Positions 1-9,200 of a DNA stretch of 64,000 nt are shown piece after piece (within the stretch, counting starts at the first letter, position 1; every line of letters starts with the position of its first letter). The translations under genes were made by a program, and so were the position numbers. The notes under the pieces are model-generated. The model ran no database searches. It was not told the origin of the DNA and saw nothing but the letters and a program-made list of their open reading frames with translations. Source of the stretch: Hymenobacter glacieicola (lineage in GTDB: Bacteria; Bacteroidota; Bacteroidia; Cytophagales; Hymenobacteraceae); contig NZ_BMGS01000010.1 of the NCBI RefSeq assembly GCF_014640315.1, positions 62,001 to 126,000 on the forward strand, read 5' to 3'.

Positions 1-176
1 AGTGGACGACGCCGGTAGTACCTGGCCACGGCAACTGGCCCGGCGCAATTCCGGCCGTACACCGCTGGCCCTACGACTACAGCAAGCCTGGGGCCGCTGA
101 GGATTTCATTCCCCAGCACATACCATACTCGCAGACGCAGTCGTCGAACCTGCCGTACGAGAAAGAAATGGAATAA
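1..176 (+). CDS. cytochrome c oxidase subunit I, C-terminal end (partial)
   Basis: The frame starting at base 3 is open from the window edge to TAA at 174-176 and gives 57 residues. They contain WTTPVVPGHGNWPG and HRWPYDYSKPGAAEDFIPQ-type sequence, which I recognise as the cytosolic C-terminal tail of Bacteroidota heme-copper oxidase subunit I (CoxA/CtaD type). The catalytic part lies outside the window. Subunit I carries heme a and the heme a3-CuB centre in the inner membrane. The heme A biosynthesis genes and subunits III and IV that follow support the call. A strong terminator hairpin follows at 199-235, so the next genes probably have their own promoter or depend on read-through. Confidence 0.85.
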   Translation, partial: WTTPVVPGHGNWPGAIPAVHRWPYDYSKPGAAEDFIPQHIPYSQTQSSNLPYEKEME

Positions 177-198
177 GTGCTTCGAGCACTAGCCTTCT

Positions 199-235
199 AA
201 AACGGGCCGCTGTACTAACGGCGGCCCGTTTTATT
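199..235 (+). terminator. rho-independent terminator after coxI
   Basis: A 12-bp perfect stem (199-210 with 221-232) closes a 10-nt loop and runs into T-rich sequence. It sits 22 nt after the coxI stop codon. Two further hairpins (arms 245-254/278-287 and 302-308/312-318) follow before ctaA, so this gap of about 175 nt is structured throughout. Confidence 0.75.
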
Positions 236-353
236 TGCCTGCAGAAAGGGAAATCCGGACCGGCCGAGCCGAGCCGAATTTCCCTTTGGCTTTTAAGCAA
301 AAAACCGCTTCGGCGGTTTGTAAAGTAGATACTTTCGCCTAGTAACGTTGAGC

Positions 354-1436
354 ATGTCAGCCCCCATATTCGTACGCCGCTTTCGCTTTGTTGGAATCCT
401 GACGGTAGCGGCCGTGTACGTTCTAATTCTGGTTGGTGGTATTGTCCGGAGCACTGGTTCCGGCATGGGCTGCCCCGATTGGCCGAAATGCTTTGGTACC
501 TGGGTGCCACCTACCCACATTAGCCAGCTTCCGGCCAATTATAAAGAAGTGTACACCGCCCAACGAGTCGAGAAGAACAAGAAGCTGGCGGCGAAGCTGG
601 AACGTATGGGTTTTCACCAAGTGGCCGGCGACATTTTCGCTCATCCAACGCAGTACATCGAAACTGACTTTAACCCGGTCAAAACGTGGATCGAGTACGT
701 AAACCGGCTGGTAGGAGCCCTAATTGGCGTGTTCGTATTCGGCACGGTGTTATTTGCCTTGCCGTACTGGCGCCGCGACCGAGCAGTTTTCTGGCTGGCA
801 TTTGCATCTTTTCTGTTAACCGGCGTGCAGGGCTGGTTGGGCTCACTGGTCGTTTCCACGAACCTGCTGCCGATTATGGTAACAATTCACATGGGTTTGG
901 CCCTGGTAATTGTAGCCATGCTGCTGTACGCCGTTGACCGGTCGCAGCGGGGGCGGGAAGTCGTGGTTCAACCCGTGCGGGAGGTAGCAGGCCTAGCCGG
1001 CGTCTTGTGGGTGGCCGTGTTGCTTACCTTCTGCCAGATTGTGCTGGGTACGCAGGTGCGGGAGCAGATTGACTTGGTTGCTTCAGCGGCCAACTACCTA
1101 GATCGGGGCAGCTGGGTAGAACAGCTTGGTAACGTGTTCCGCTTACACCGTTCTTTTTCGGCGCTGCTGCTAGTGCTAAATCTGTATCTGGCGTATCGAC
1201 TGTACACGTTGCCCTCGCGCCGTTTGCACGGTTTAGCTACGGCTATTCTGGTGTTGATAGGAGGGGAAATACTAGCGGGCGTTGTTTTAGCTTACTTCTC
1301 TTTTCCGGCTGCGGTACAGCCTATTCACCTTACGCTGGCTACCCTGCTCTTTGGCGCTCAGTTTTTAGCGGTAGTAGCGTATCGGCAGGCCACGAAGTTG
1401 CGGCGGCAGGTGGCTACTCCGGCCGTTGTTGCGTAA
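354..1436 (+). CDS. ctaA: heme A synthase (CtaA/COX15 family)
   Basis: Membrane enzyme that oxidises the C8 methyl group of heme O to a formyl group, giving heme A for the aa3-type oxidase. The 360-residue protein has the signature GGIVRSTGSGMGCPDWPKC at about residues 28-46, with the paired cysteines C40 and C46. It also has conserved histidines in later helices (IHMGLALV, RLHRSFSALL, PIHLTLAT), fitting the eight-helix fold with two heme-binding bundles. Residues about 60-100 form a hydrophilic loop as long as in other Bacteroidota CtaA. I chose ATG at 354; an in-frame TTG at 348 would add two residues. It is followed 54 nt later by ctaB, and the two enzymes act in sequence. Confidence 0.93.
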   Translation: MSAPIFVRRFRFVGILTVAAVYVLILVGGIVRSTGSGMGCPDWPKCFGTWVPPTHISQLPANYKEVYTAQRVEKNKKLAAKLERMGFHQVAGDIFAHPTQYIETDFNPVKTWIEYVNRLVGALIGVFVFGTVLFALPYWRRDRAVFWLAFASFLLTGVQGWLGSLVVSTNLLPIMVTIHMGLALVIVAMLLYAVDRSQRGREVVVQPVREVAGLAGVLWVAVLLTFCQIVLGTQVREQIDLVASAANYLDRGSWVEQLGNVFRLHRSFSALLLVLNLYLAYRLYTLPSRRLHGLATAILVLIGGEILAGVVLAYFSFPAAVQPIHLTLATLLFGAQFLAVVAYRQATKLRRQVATPAVVA

Positions 1437-1441
1437 CTTTG
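1434..1441 (+). promoter_or_regulatory. Bacteroidota -7 box (TAnnTTTG) before ctaB
   Basis: TAACTTTG matches the Bacteroidota -7 consensus and overlaps the ctaA stop codon, 50 nt before ctaB. No clear -33 element is visible, so this may be an internal promoter or chance. Confidence 0.35.
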
Positions 1442-1490
1442 CGGCCCCGTTTGGCGGATTTTCTCGCCGCACACTCTGTTCCACCCGTTG

Positions 1491-2342
1491 ATGAGTAAGG
1501 CTAGGGCTTTTTTCCAGTTACTTAAATTCCGCTTAGCGCTTACGGTGGCCTTTTCCAGCGCCATTGGCTACTTGCTGGGCGCCCACGAGCTGAACTGGGG
1601 ACGAGCGGCGTTGGTGATGCTGGGGGGCCTAGCTATTACAGGGTCGGCTAATACCATCAACCAGATTTTCGAGATAGATCTGGACAAAATGATGAAGCGC
1701 ACGGCCCAGCGGCCACTGCCTTTGGGAATCTTAAGCGTTCGGGAAGCCTGGGTATTCACAGTTGTCCTGGGGGTAGCAGGGCTGGCTTTGTTGGCTTACT
1801 TTTTCAATCCTGTAGCAGCTGCTCTGTCCCTGATATCCCTGATTTTATACGGTTTCATCTACACCCCCCTCAAAACCATTTCGCCTATTTGCGTGGCGGT
1901 GGGAGCCATACCAGGCGGTATGCCGCCGCTAATTGGCTGGGTGGCCGCCACGGGCTTCCTGGGCTTGGAAGGATGGATTTTGTTTGGAATCCAGTTTATG
2001 TGGCAGTTTCCGCACTTCTGGGCCATTGCCTGGGTGTTGGATGATGATTATAAAAAAGCGGGCTTCAAAATGCTGCCCACGCCCGGTAAAAAAGACCTGC
2101 GTACTGCGTTTCAAATCATGACGTACACGCTGGTATTGATTCCGCTAAGCTTACTGCCGTTCTACTTCGGTATGACCAGCACAACCTACCCCATGGTAGC
2201 GGCTATCTGTGGCGTGTTGTTTCTGATGCAAACATTTTACCTCATGCGCACCATTAGTAAGAAGGCGGCCATGAGCATCATGTTCGGCTCCTTTCTCTAC
2301 CTGCCTATTGTGCAGATAGCGCTGGTGCTGGATAAGATATAA
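1491..2342 (+). CDS. ctaB: protoheme IX farnesyltransferase (heme O synthase)
   Basis: UbiA-family prenyltransferase that adds a farnesyl group to protoheme to make heme O, the substrate of CtaA. The 283-residue protein has the first Asp-rich motif in NTINQIFEIDLDKMMKRTAQRPLP (about residues 54-77), where Mg and the prenyl diphosphate bind, and a second conserved block around WVLDDDYKKAGFKMLP (about residues 181-196). Seven to nine hydrophobic helices are visible. I chose ATG at 1491; TTG at 1488 would add one residue. It follows ctaA and precedes the CoxIII genes. Confidence 0.93.
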   Translation: MSKARAFFQLLKFRLALTVAFSSAIGYLLGAHELNWGRAALVMLGGLAITGSANTINQIFEIDLDKMMKRTAQRPLPLGILSVREAWVFTVVLGVAGLALLAYFFNPVAAALSLISLILYGFIYTPLKTISPICVAVGAIPGGMPPLIGWVAATGFLGLEGWILFGIQFMWQFPHFWAIAWVLDDDYKKAGFKMLPTPGKKDLRTAFQIMTYTLVLIPLSLLPFYFGMTSTTYPMVAAICGVLFLMQTFYLMRTISKKAAMSIMFGSFLYLPIVQIALVLDKI

Positions 2343-2444
2343 TCAGGTCCAGAGTGCAAACTAAGGCATGAGAACAGGGACAAAGCAGCTCCTACTCATG
2401 TTCAGTAACTGACACTCTTTCGTCCTACAACTCACTTCTCTACT

Positions 2445-3032
2445 ATGCATTCTTCCGAAGCATTAAACACCAAGCAGCCGGCCACGGGTATCCACCCGTT
2501 GCGGTTTGTGCTGGTGCTGATGATGGTCAGCATCTTCATGATTTTCGCGGCGTATACCAGCGCCTACATTGTGCGTCGTAACGAAGGCAACTGGCTGGAA
2601 TTCGATTTGCCCTTTGGCTTTCTGATTACAACCCTGATTCTGGCCGCCAGTTCTGTAACAGTGCAGTGGGCTTGGTTTGCGGCTCGTAAGGATGAGCTCA
2701 AGCAAGTACGCACGGCCCTCATTCTGACCACCGTGTTGGGCATTGCCTTTCTGGTCGGGCAGTGGGAAATGTGGGGGTTGTTGGTGGGGCAGCGCATCTT
2801 TTTTGCGGGCGTTGATGCCAACCCTTCCGGCTCATTTCTGTATGTATTAACCGGCGTCCATGCATTTCACCTGGTTACGGGACTTATCTTTCTGCTGATC
2901 GTATTGCGTAAAAGCTTTAACTATCAGGTGCATTCCCGGCAGATGCTTTCCATTGGCAACGTCACGATCTACTGGCACTACCTCGGCGCGCTTTGGTTGT
3001 ACCTGTATTTGTTCCTACTTTTGAACCACTAG
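2445..3032 (+). CDS. cytochrome c oxidase subunit III, first copy (short form)
   Basis: The 195-residue protein has five hydrophobic segments and the CoxIII landmarks SGSFLYVLTGVHAFHLVTGL and IGNVTIYWHYLGALWLYLYLFL, including the conserved His/Trp-His near the C-terminus. Subunit III helps keep the catalytic core stable and guides proton uptake. At 195 residues it resembles the short five-helix bacterial form. It lies 102 nt after ctaB and 23 nt before a second CoxIII gene, a tandem pair typical of Bacteroidota caa3 clusters. It also resembles subunit III of quinol oxidases, but context favours a cytochrome c oxidase. Confidence 0.85.
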   Translation: MHSSEALNTKQPATGIHPLRFVLVLMMVSIFMIFAAYTSAYIVRRNEGNWLEFDLPFGFLITTLILAASSVTVQWAWFAARKDELKQVRTALILTTVLGIAFLVGQWEMWGLLVGQRIFFAGVDANPSGSFLYVLTGVHAFHLVTGLIFLLIVLRKSFNYQVHSRQMLSIGNVTIYWHYLGALWLYLYLFLLLNH

Positions 3033-3055
3033 AATTTCGTCAACCCCCGCACGCT

Positions 3056-3826
3056 ATGTCCACCATTTCCACGACGCAGGTAATTTCTGATTCCGCCCTG
3101 GATAAGCCGCGCACCGGCACCTGGGACGGCGGGAACGAGCCTTTCAAAGCAAGCTACGGCAAGCTGATGATGTGGTTCTTCCTGTTGTCGGACGCCTTCA
3201 CGTTCGCCGCCTTCCTGACCACCTATGGTCTGATTCGTCACCGCCACGGCGTGTACGAGGGCACGGCCGAAGCCTTCAAGTTCTCGTCCAACTACTGGCC
3301 CATCCCCGAGAAAGTATTTGATGCTTTCCCCGGCTTGCACGGTATGCACTTGCCTTTGGGTTTCGTGGCTTTAATGACGATGATTCTCATCTTCAGCTCT
3401 GTAACGATGGTACTGGCGGTAGAAGCTGGTCACCGTTTCGACAAGAAGGACGTGCAGAAATGGCTGCTGTGGACGATTCTGTTCGGGGCTACCTTCCTGA
3501 GCTGCCAGGCCTGGGAATGGAGCCACTTCATCCACGGCACTGAGGAGGGCACTTTGATGAACGACGGCACGGTATTTCACGGCGCTAATCTGGCCATGAA
3601 CCAGTACGGCCCGGTGCTCTTTGCCGATTTGTTCTTCTTTATCACGGGTTTCCACGGCACCCACGTATTCTCGGGTGTTTGCCTGCTGATCTGGGCGTTC
3701 ATTGCTACCACGAACGGCACGTTTGAAAAGCGCGGCCACTACGAGATGGTGGAGAAGATTGGCCTGTACTGGCACTTTGTAGATCTGGTGTGGGTGTTCG
3801 TTTTCACCTTCTTCTACCTCGTTTAA
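3056..3826 (+). CDS. cytochrome c oxidase subunit III, second copy
   Basis: A 256-residue membrane protein with an N-terminal hydrophilic tail, then YGKLMMWFFLLSDAFTFAAF, FLSCQAWEWSHFI, FFITGFHGTHVFSGV and KIGLYWHFVDLVWVFVFTFFYLV. These are the hallmarks of CoxIII, with the Glu-Trp and His residues of the helix III and V-VI motifs. ATG at 3056 was chosen because the upstream frame would run back into the first CoxIII gene. A 16-bp hairpin follows its stop codon. The two CoxIII genes are paralogues; a heterodimeric role or alternative assembly is possible but not shown here. Confidence 0.9.
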   Translation: MSTISTTQVISDSALDKPRTGTWDGGNEPFKASYGKLMMWFFLLSDAFTFAAFLTTYGLIRHRHGVYEGTAEAFKFSSNYWPIPEKVFDAFPGLHGMHLPLGFVALMTMILIFSSVTMVLAVEAGHRFDKKDVQKWLLWTILFGATFLSCQAWEWSHFIHGTEEGTLMNDGTVFHGANLAMNQYGPVLFADLFFFITGFHGTHVFSGVCLLIWAFIATTNGTFEKRGHYEMVEKIGLYWHFVDLVWVFVFTFFYLV

Positions 3827-3837
3827 TTTGATTGAGT

Positions 3838-3874
3838 ACCGGAGCGAGCAACTGCACAAGTTGTTCGCTCCGGT
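3838..3874 (+). terminator. intercistronic hairpin between coxIII and coxIV
   Basis: A 16-bp stem (3838-3853 with 3859-3874, one G-U pair) with a 5-nt loop, 11 nt after the coxIII stop. There is no long T-run, so it looks more like an attenuator or mRNA-stabilising hairpin than a full terminator. Confidence 0.5.
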
Positions 3875-3902
3875 GTTTACTTCCCTTAGCTACTGCACTA
3901 CC

Positions 3903-4244
3903 ATGGCTCAGCACGCAACGCACGATACTGCTCCGACGGGCGAAATTCCGAAGCCGAATACCGCCTGGATCTGGAAAACCTTCTGGATTATTTCCGCTAT
4001 TACGGCCCTGGAATTTGTTATTGCCTACATCATGCCCGCCAGCACGTTCCGCAATTCCATCTTCATCATCCTGACCATCTTCAAGGCTTTCTTCATTGTG
4101 GCCGAGTTCATGCACCTGAAGCATGAGACGAAGGGGTTGATCTGGACCATTCTGATTCCCATGTCTCTGCTGATCTGGCTGCTGGTGGCCCTGATTACGG
4201 AGGGGTCTTACATTGGCGAGGCAGTTCAGAACCTAGTTAGCTAG
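3903..4244 (+). CDS. cytochrome c oxidase subunit IV (CyoD-like)
   Basis: A 113-residue protein with three predicted helices: WIWKTFWIISAITALEFVIAY, then SIFIILTIFKAFFIVAEFMHLKHE, then IWTILIPMSLLIWLLVALI. The FKAFFIVAEFMHLKHE stretch is the recognisable core of the bacterial subunit IV (COX4 pro / CyoD) family. It is an accessory subunit of the oxidase. ATG at 3903 gives a standard cytoplasmic N-terminus; the longer frame from 3828 would translate the hairpin. The SCO gene starts 4 nt after its stop, so the two are probably co-translated. Confidence 0.85.
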   Translation: MAQHATHDTAPTGEIPKPNTAWIWKTFWIISAITALEFVIAYIMPASTFRNSIFIILTIFKAFFIVAEFMHLKHETKGLIWTILIPMSLLIWLLVALITEGSYIGEAVQNLVS

Positions 4245-4248
4245 CTGC

Positions 4249-4908
4249 ATGCGGCCCCAACAAGTATTAGTGTTGGGCCTGATTCTGCTGGTTCCGGTTC
4301 TGGCTTTCCTGTTTCTCAAAAGCTTCGGTACCAACCGTTACGCGCTGCCAACTTTCCTGCCCGACCGAGTAGACTCTACTCAGGTGGCGGGAAGGTGGCA
4401 GCGCGATACTGTTTATCACCAAATCGGTGACTTTCGGTTAGCGTCGCAATCAGGCCGGGAAGTGACGGGGGAAGAGCTGCAGCGGAAGGGCCTGTACGTA
4501 GCCAATTTTTTCTTTACCACCTGCCCCGGCGCGTGCCCGCGTGTAACCAGCCAGTTGATGCGGGTGCAGGAGAAGTTTCGGCAGGAGCCCCGCGTAGCCC
4601 TGGCGTCATTTACCGTAGACCCTGCCCACGATTCCGTAGCAGTGGTAGCGCGCTACGCCGAGGAGTACGGCGCCATTGCGGGCAAATGGTTTTTCCTGAC
4701 CGGTGACAAAACGGTTGCTACCCGGTTAGCTACGCAGGAGTTTCGCCTGGCGCCGAGCACTGACCCCGGAAGCCTGCACAGTCAGCAGGTGTTTCTGGTA
4801 GACCGCGCCGGGCACGTGCGCGGCCGCTACGACGGGGCCAGCGAGCGGGACGTGAATCGCCTCATCACCGAAATAGAAGTGTTGCTTTACACCTATGACC
4901 ACCAATAA
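4249..4908 (+). CDS. SCO1/SenC family copper chaperone
   Basis: Membrane-anchored thioredoxin-fold protein that delivers copper to, or reduces cysteines of, the CuA site of oxidase subunit II. The 219-residue protein has one N-terminal anchor (residues 5-23). It then has FFTTCPGACPRV with the copper-binding cysteines C92 and C96, the TVDPAHD block, and the third ligand H177 in LHSQQVFLVD. All the residues expected of an active Sco protein are present. Its last 14 nt overlap the start of the DUF420 gene, so translation is likely coupled. Confidence 0.9.
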   Translation: MRPQQVLVLGLILLVPVLAFLFLKSFGTNRYALPTFLPDRVDSTQVAGRWQRDTVYHQIGDFRLASQSGREVTGEELQRKGLYVANFFFTTCPGACPRVTSQLMRVQEKFRQEPRVALASFTVDPAHDSVAVVARYAEEYGAIAGKWFFLTGDKTVATRLATQEFRLAPSTDPGSLHSQQVFLVDRAGHVRGRYDGASERDVNRLITEIEVLLYTYDHQ

Positions 4909-5449
4909 TTCCGCCGTTAACCCCGGCAACTTCACCAAGTACAAAATAGCCGCTGGCATTCTGGGCGCCGTGGTGCCCCTGGCAGTGGCCGTGCTTTACT
5001 TTCTGCCGGGCGTTTTCCGCATTCCCGGCGCCAATGTGAAAATGCTGCCCGCCGTCAATGCTGTGCTTAATTCCCTCACGGCAGTTTTTCTGATGCTGGG
5101 CTACTACTTTATCCGGCGCAAGCAGGTAGCCAAGCACCGCGCCATGATGGGCATGGCCTTCTTGCTTGGTTCTTTGTTCCTGGTTTCGTACGTGGCGTAC
5201 CACTCCCAGGGCATTGTAACGAAGTACGGTGGGGTAGGGCTGATGCGGGGCGTTTACTACTTCATTCTGATAACGCATATTCTGCTGGCCGCTATAACCG
5301 TGGCGCTGGTGCTGTTTACGCTGTACTTCGCCCTGACCGAGCAGTTTCAGAAGCACCGCCGGATTGCCCGCTGGACTTACCCAGTGTGGCTCTACGTTTC
5401 CATTACGGGCGTAATCGTGTATTTCATGATTTCGCCTTACTACACCTAA
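4895..5449 (+). CDS. DUF420 family membrane protein (CtaM-like)
   Basis: A 184-residue protein with about five hydrophobic helices. Histidine-bearing segments include LGYYFIRRKQVAKHRAMMG, LVSYVAYHSQGIV and FILITHILLAAI, as in the DUF420 family. Members in Bacillus (YozB/CtaM) are needed for activity of the aa3 oxidase, and the position directly behind SCO fits a role in oxidase maturation. The ATG at 4895 overlaps the end of the SCO gene by 14 nt. The histidines could bind metal or heme, but that is inference. Confidence 0.85.
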   Translation: MTTNNSAVNPGNFTKYKIAAGILGAVVPLAVAVLYFLPGVFRIPGANVKMLPAVNAVLNSLTAVFLMLGYYFIRRKQVAKHRAMMGMAFLLGSLFLVSYVAYHSQGIVTKYGGVGLMRGVYYFILITHILLAAITVALVLFTLYFALTEQFQKHRRIARWTYPVWLYVSITGVIVYFMISPYYT

Positions 5450-5541
5450 CCCGTTCGGAAAACACCCTTCAGATAAGGTCTCTGCTAACGAACCAGGAGG
5501 TCATCCGAACGGTTATTCTAGCAACGAAATCAGTTGATATC

Positions 5542-5802
5542 ATGAAGAAAGTAGTTTATAGTGGACTGGTAGCCTTGTTTCTGGGAGTGTTGCTGAGCGT
5601 ACTGCCCCTGAGCGTGCAGGCCCAATGCACCATGTGCAAAACCCAGGTGGAAGCCTCGCGCCAGGAGAAGGACGGCTACGACACAACCGGCCTGAACAAG
5701 GGAATTCTGTATCTGATGACGATTCCCTACGTACTGATTGGAACGGTTGGTTATTTCTGGTACCGTCACAGTCAGCAAAAGAAAAAAACGGCGCATGGCT
5801 AA
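5542..5802 (+). CDS. small exported membrane protein with a CxxC motif
   Basis: An 86-residue protein with an N-terminal signal segment ending near LSVQA, followed at once by QCTMCK (C29 and C32), a short polar stretch, one transmembrane helix (about residues 56-74) and a basic tail. If the signal is cleaved after A27, the CxxC pair would sit almost at the mature N-terminus outside the membrane, a good place for binding copper or heme or for thiol exchange. Position between DUF420 and DUF983 in the oxidase cluster suggests a part in oxidase biogenesis; no function is known to me. A 9-bp inverted repeat (5451-5459 with 5505-5513) lies upstream. Confidence 0.7.
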   Translation: MKKVVYSGLVALFLGVLLSVLPLSVQAQCTMCKTQVEASRQEKDGYDTTGLNKGILYLMTIPYVLIGTVGYFWYRHSQQKKKTAHG

Positions 5803-6190
5803 CTCCGATTCTACCCTGGTCAGTGTTCTGCAGCAGCGCTGTCCGCGCTGCCACCAGGGGCAGTTGTTCACCCATTCGGCCTTGAATCTGGCGCATTTCA
5901 CCGAGATGCCGCCCGCCTGCCCCGTGTGTGGACAAGCCTACGAACCGGAACCAGGGTTTTATTGGGGCGCCATGTACATCAGCTTCGCCTTTTCCACGGC
6001 CATTATGCTGGTAGTGGGCTTTGCGGTGTACTACCTGCTCGATGACCCGGATACTTGGGTGTACATTACGGCGGTGGCTATTTTCTCCCTGCTGCTTACG
6101 CCCGCCAGCCTGCGGTACTCCCGCACGCTGATGCTGTATCTGTTTGGGGGCGTGCACTATGATGCCCGCTACGCCGCGACGCGCCGCTAA
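5795..6190 (+). CDS. DUF983 family zinc-ribbon membrane protein
   Basis: A 131-residue protein with two CxxC knuckles, CPRC (C16, C19) and CPVC (C42, C45), that should form a zinc ribbon, followed by EPGFYWGAMYISFAF and two transmembrane helices. This is the DUF983 layout, a family of unknown role often found near respiratory oxidase genes. The ATG at 5795 overlaps the previous gene by 8 nt, so it is the last member of the translationally coupled string. A terminator follows. Confidence 0.85.
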   Translation: MANSDSTLVSVLQQRCPRCHQGQLFTHSALNLAHFTEMPPACPVCGQAYEPEPGFYWGAMYISFAFSTAIMLVVGFAVYYLLDDPDTWVYITAVAIFSLLLTPASLRYSRTLMLYLFGGVHYDARYAATRR

Positions 6191-6218
6191 ACCTGTTCTA
6201 TTATAGCCTGAGCTAGGA

Positions 6219-6245
6219 AATGCCGCCGTAGGGCGGCATTTTTGT
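6219..6245 (+). terminator. terminator ending the oxidase cluster
   Basis: A 9-bp GC-rich stem around a GTA loop (AATGCCGCC / GGGCGGCATT) followed by a T-rich tail. It ends 29 nt after the DUF983 stop, and the tail overlaps the outermost possible TTG start of the kinase gene. Confidence 0.8.
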
Positions 6246-6292
6246 TTGGTATCAAGGTTGCTACTGTCCCGATTCCATCATTTCTCCTCCCG

Positions 6293-9200
6293 TTGAAATT
6301 TTTCCGCTTTCCCCCGGTCTGGCTGCTGTCCCTGGCCCTGCTTTGCTTCGGGGCCGCTTACCTCAGCAACCGCTACAGTCAGAATCCGGAGGTAGTACTG
6401 CAGGCTTCCGCTACCCGCCTGCAGGAGCTGCTGATGGAGGCCGAGCTTACGGGGGAGCGGGAGTCGACGGATGTGCTGCAGCGGCTGGCAACGCGCCAGG
6501 TCAGCTTTCAGAGCCTGACCAGCCACACCACCTACCCAACCTTCATTTTCCGGGGCGAGCAGATCGTCTACTGGTCGGACCACAGCGTGCGGCCCGATCC
6601 GGAACAGGCTCTGCAGCGCTACCACGAGCGGCTGCTGGAAACCCGGTTTGGCAAGTTCTTAGTGCTGCGGCATACGGAAGGCGACTATGTCGTTCTCACG
6701 TACATTCCGCTCGAAATCAGCTACGGCATCAGCAACCGTTACCTGCGGGAGGGCAACGGCCAAGGGCTGTTCCAGGGCCAGAACGTGCGGCTGGTGGTCG
6801 AAAAGACTACCTCCACTCTCCCGCGGATAGTTTCCAACGAGGGTAATTACCTGTTCTCGGTGGAAAGCCTGCAGGCCGACCCCATTACCGGCAAGTACGT
6901 GCCGCTGCTGCTGCTGTTACTCGGGTTCGGGTTTTACGTGGCCGGGTGGAGCTACGTGGCCCGCCAGCAGTTTGCGCAAGGAAAGGCGTGGGCCGGCGCC
7001 CTGGCCGTGGTAGTGCCGTTGGTGGTGCTGCGGGCCGTGATGCTCTCCTTGGGGCTGCCGTTTTCCTTTCTGGAAGTTCGCCTGTTTGACCCGCGCGTGT
7101 ACGCGGCCTCCTGGATTTCGCCTTCCCTGGGCGACTTGCTCCTGAACGCCGCGCTGTTTGTAGTGTCCTCGTACTACGTGCTGCTGCTTTTCCGGCGCTA
7201 CGGCGTGCTGCGCATCACCCAACGGATTCGGCGCTGGCCCCAGCGGATTGGGGTCGGGGCCCTCACCGTGCTCGGGTTCTATGGATTGCTAGAACTGCTG
7301 TTCGACTTCTACACCAGCAGCTTCAGCAACTCCCAGCTCATCCTGGATATCACGCAGGACATTCAGGTAAGCGCCTTCAAGGCCTTACTGTTGCTGGCAA
7401 TTGTGCTGCATACCGGCAGCTATTTGGTGGGGTTCTACTTGTTGTCACAGCTGTTCACTGGAATCGTCCGGCCCTCTACCCGCAATATTGGTTTGCTGCT
7501 GTTGTTCGTGACGGCGGTACTCTTTCTATCCACGGGGCTCGGGTTGGGGCAGGTACACAGCACCATTTTGGGCATTACCCTGCTGTTCTTCTTTGTGCTG
7601 CGCCTAACCGGACTGAAGTCGGCGGGTGCGGTGCTGCCCTATCAGGTCTACCTGTTTATCTTCCTGATGGTAGGGGTTAGCTCGGCAGTGGGGGCGCTGG
7701 CCTTATACGAGCACTTCAACCGCCAGCTGCAAGTCAACAAGCAAAACCTGGCGGGTAATCTGCTCACCGATAACGATTTACAAGGCGAGTACCTGTTAGT
7801 GGAGCGGGGTCAGGAAATGGCCCAGGATCCGGTATTGCGCACCATGCTGGCCAGCCCGTTCATCAACCTGGACCTGATCCGGCAGAAAATCGTCAAGTAC
7901 TACCTGCGCGACTACTTCGATAAATACGAGGTGCGCGTGATTCTCTTTAACCCGGCGGGGCGGGGCGTGGCCGTGGGCGGCAGCCTGGAGCAAACGCGCG
8001 AGTTTCTACTGCAAGGCGCCACCCGCACCGACCACCCCAACATCTACCTGATCCGCGACGGAAACAATTCGTTTAGCTCGCGCCGGTACGTGGCCTTTGT
8101 GCCGGTGCCTACCCCCAACCCGGAGGTAGATGCCGGTACCAGTACCGTGGTGCTGGAGCTGACCCTGAAGAAGCTCACGGCCAACAGCGTGGTGCCGGAG
8201 CTGCTGGTCGATCAGAAATTCTTCCAGCCCCGCCTGGGCACCGAGCTCAGCTACGGCGGTTACCAGAAAGGCCAGCTGGTGTATAGCGAAGGTGACTTCG
8301 ACTACATCAACCGCTTACCCGCGAGCCTGTTTCGCGACCCGCGGCTGTACACTACCGGGGTGGCGCTCGGGAGCTTCCATCACTTGGGCATTCGGGCCAT
8401 GGACCGCTCCGGCCGCATGGTGATAGTTACAACGGCCACGTATTCCTTCTCCGACTGGCTGGCGAATTTTTCCGCGCTGTTTTTGCTGCACAGCTTCTGC
8501 TGGCTGCTGCTGATGGGTGCCTTCCTGCTGGCGCGGGGCCAGTACCGGGAGTTGTTGCGCACCAACTTCAGCACCAAGATTCAGCTCTTCCTCAACTTCG
8601 GCATTCTAGTGCCCCTGATTGTGGTAAGCGTAGCCATTGCCAGCCAGGTTACCAACTCCTACAAGCACGATTTGCTGCGTACCTACCAGCGTCGGGGCCA
8701 AGCGGTACAGGAAAACTTGCTTAAAAACCGCAACCTGCTCACGGAGTCGGGCAACCGGGCCGACCTGGTGGACCTGGCCGAAAACGTAGCTGCCCTGACC
8801 GAAACCGACCTGAACCTCTATGATGCGCGCGGAGAGCTGCTCGTGAGCAGCCAGCCCCTCATCTTTGAGGCCAGCCTGCTTAGTACCCTCATGAACCCCC
8901 AAGCGGTAGCCGCCCTGACCGAGGACGGACAACCCCGCATTCTGCTCACGGAACAAGCCGGTACGCTTTCCTTTAACGCCCTGTATTTGCCGCTGCGGGC
9001 CGGCGGCGTGCAGTCGGGGCGGCCGGGCGCCGTGCTGGGCTACGTGGGAATTCCCTTCTTCGACTCCGAGAAAGATCTTGACAACAAACTTACGGAGCTA
9101 GTATCCACCATTCTGAACATCTTCACCGTGATGTTCATCCTGTTCCTGGTGCTGGCCTTCCTGGCCTCCCGGATTCTGACAGAGCCCCTCAAGCTCATCA

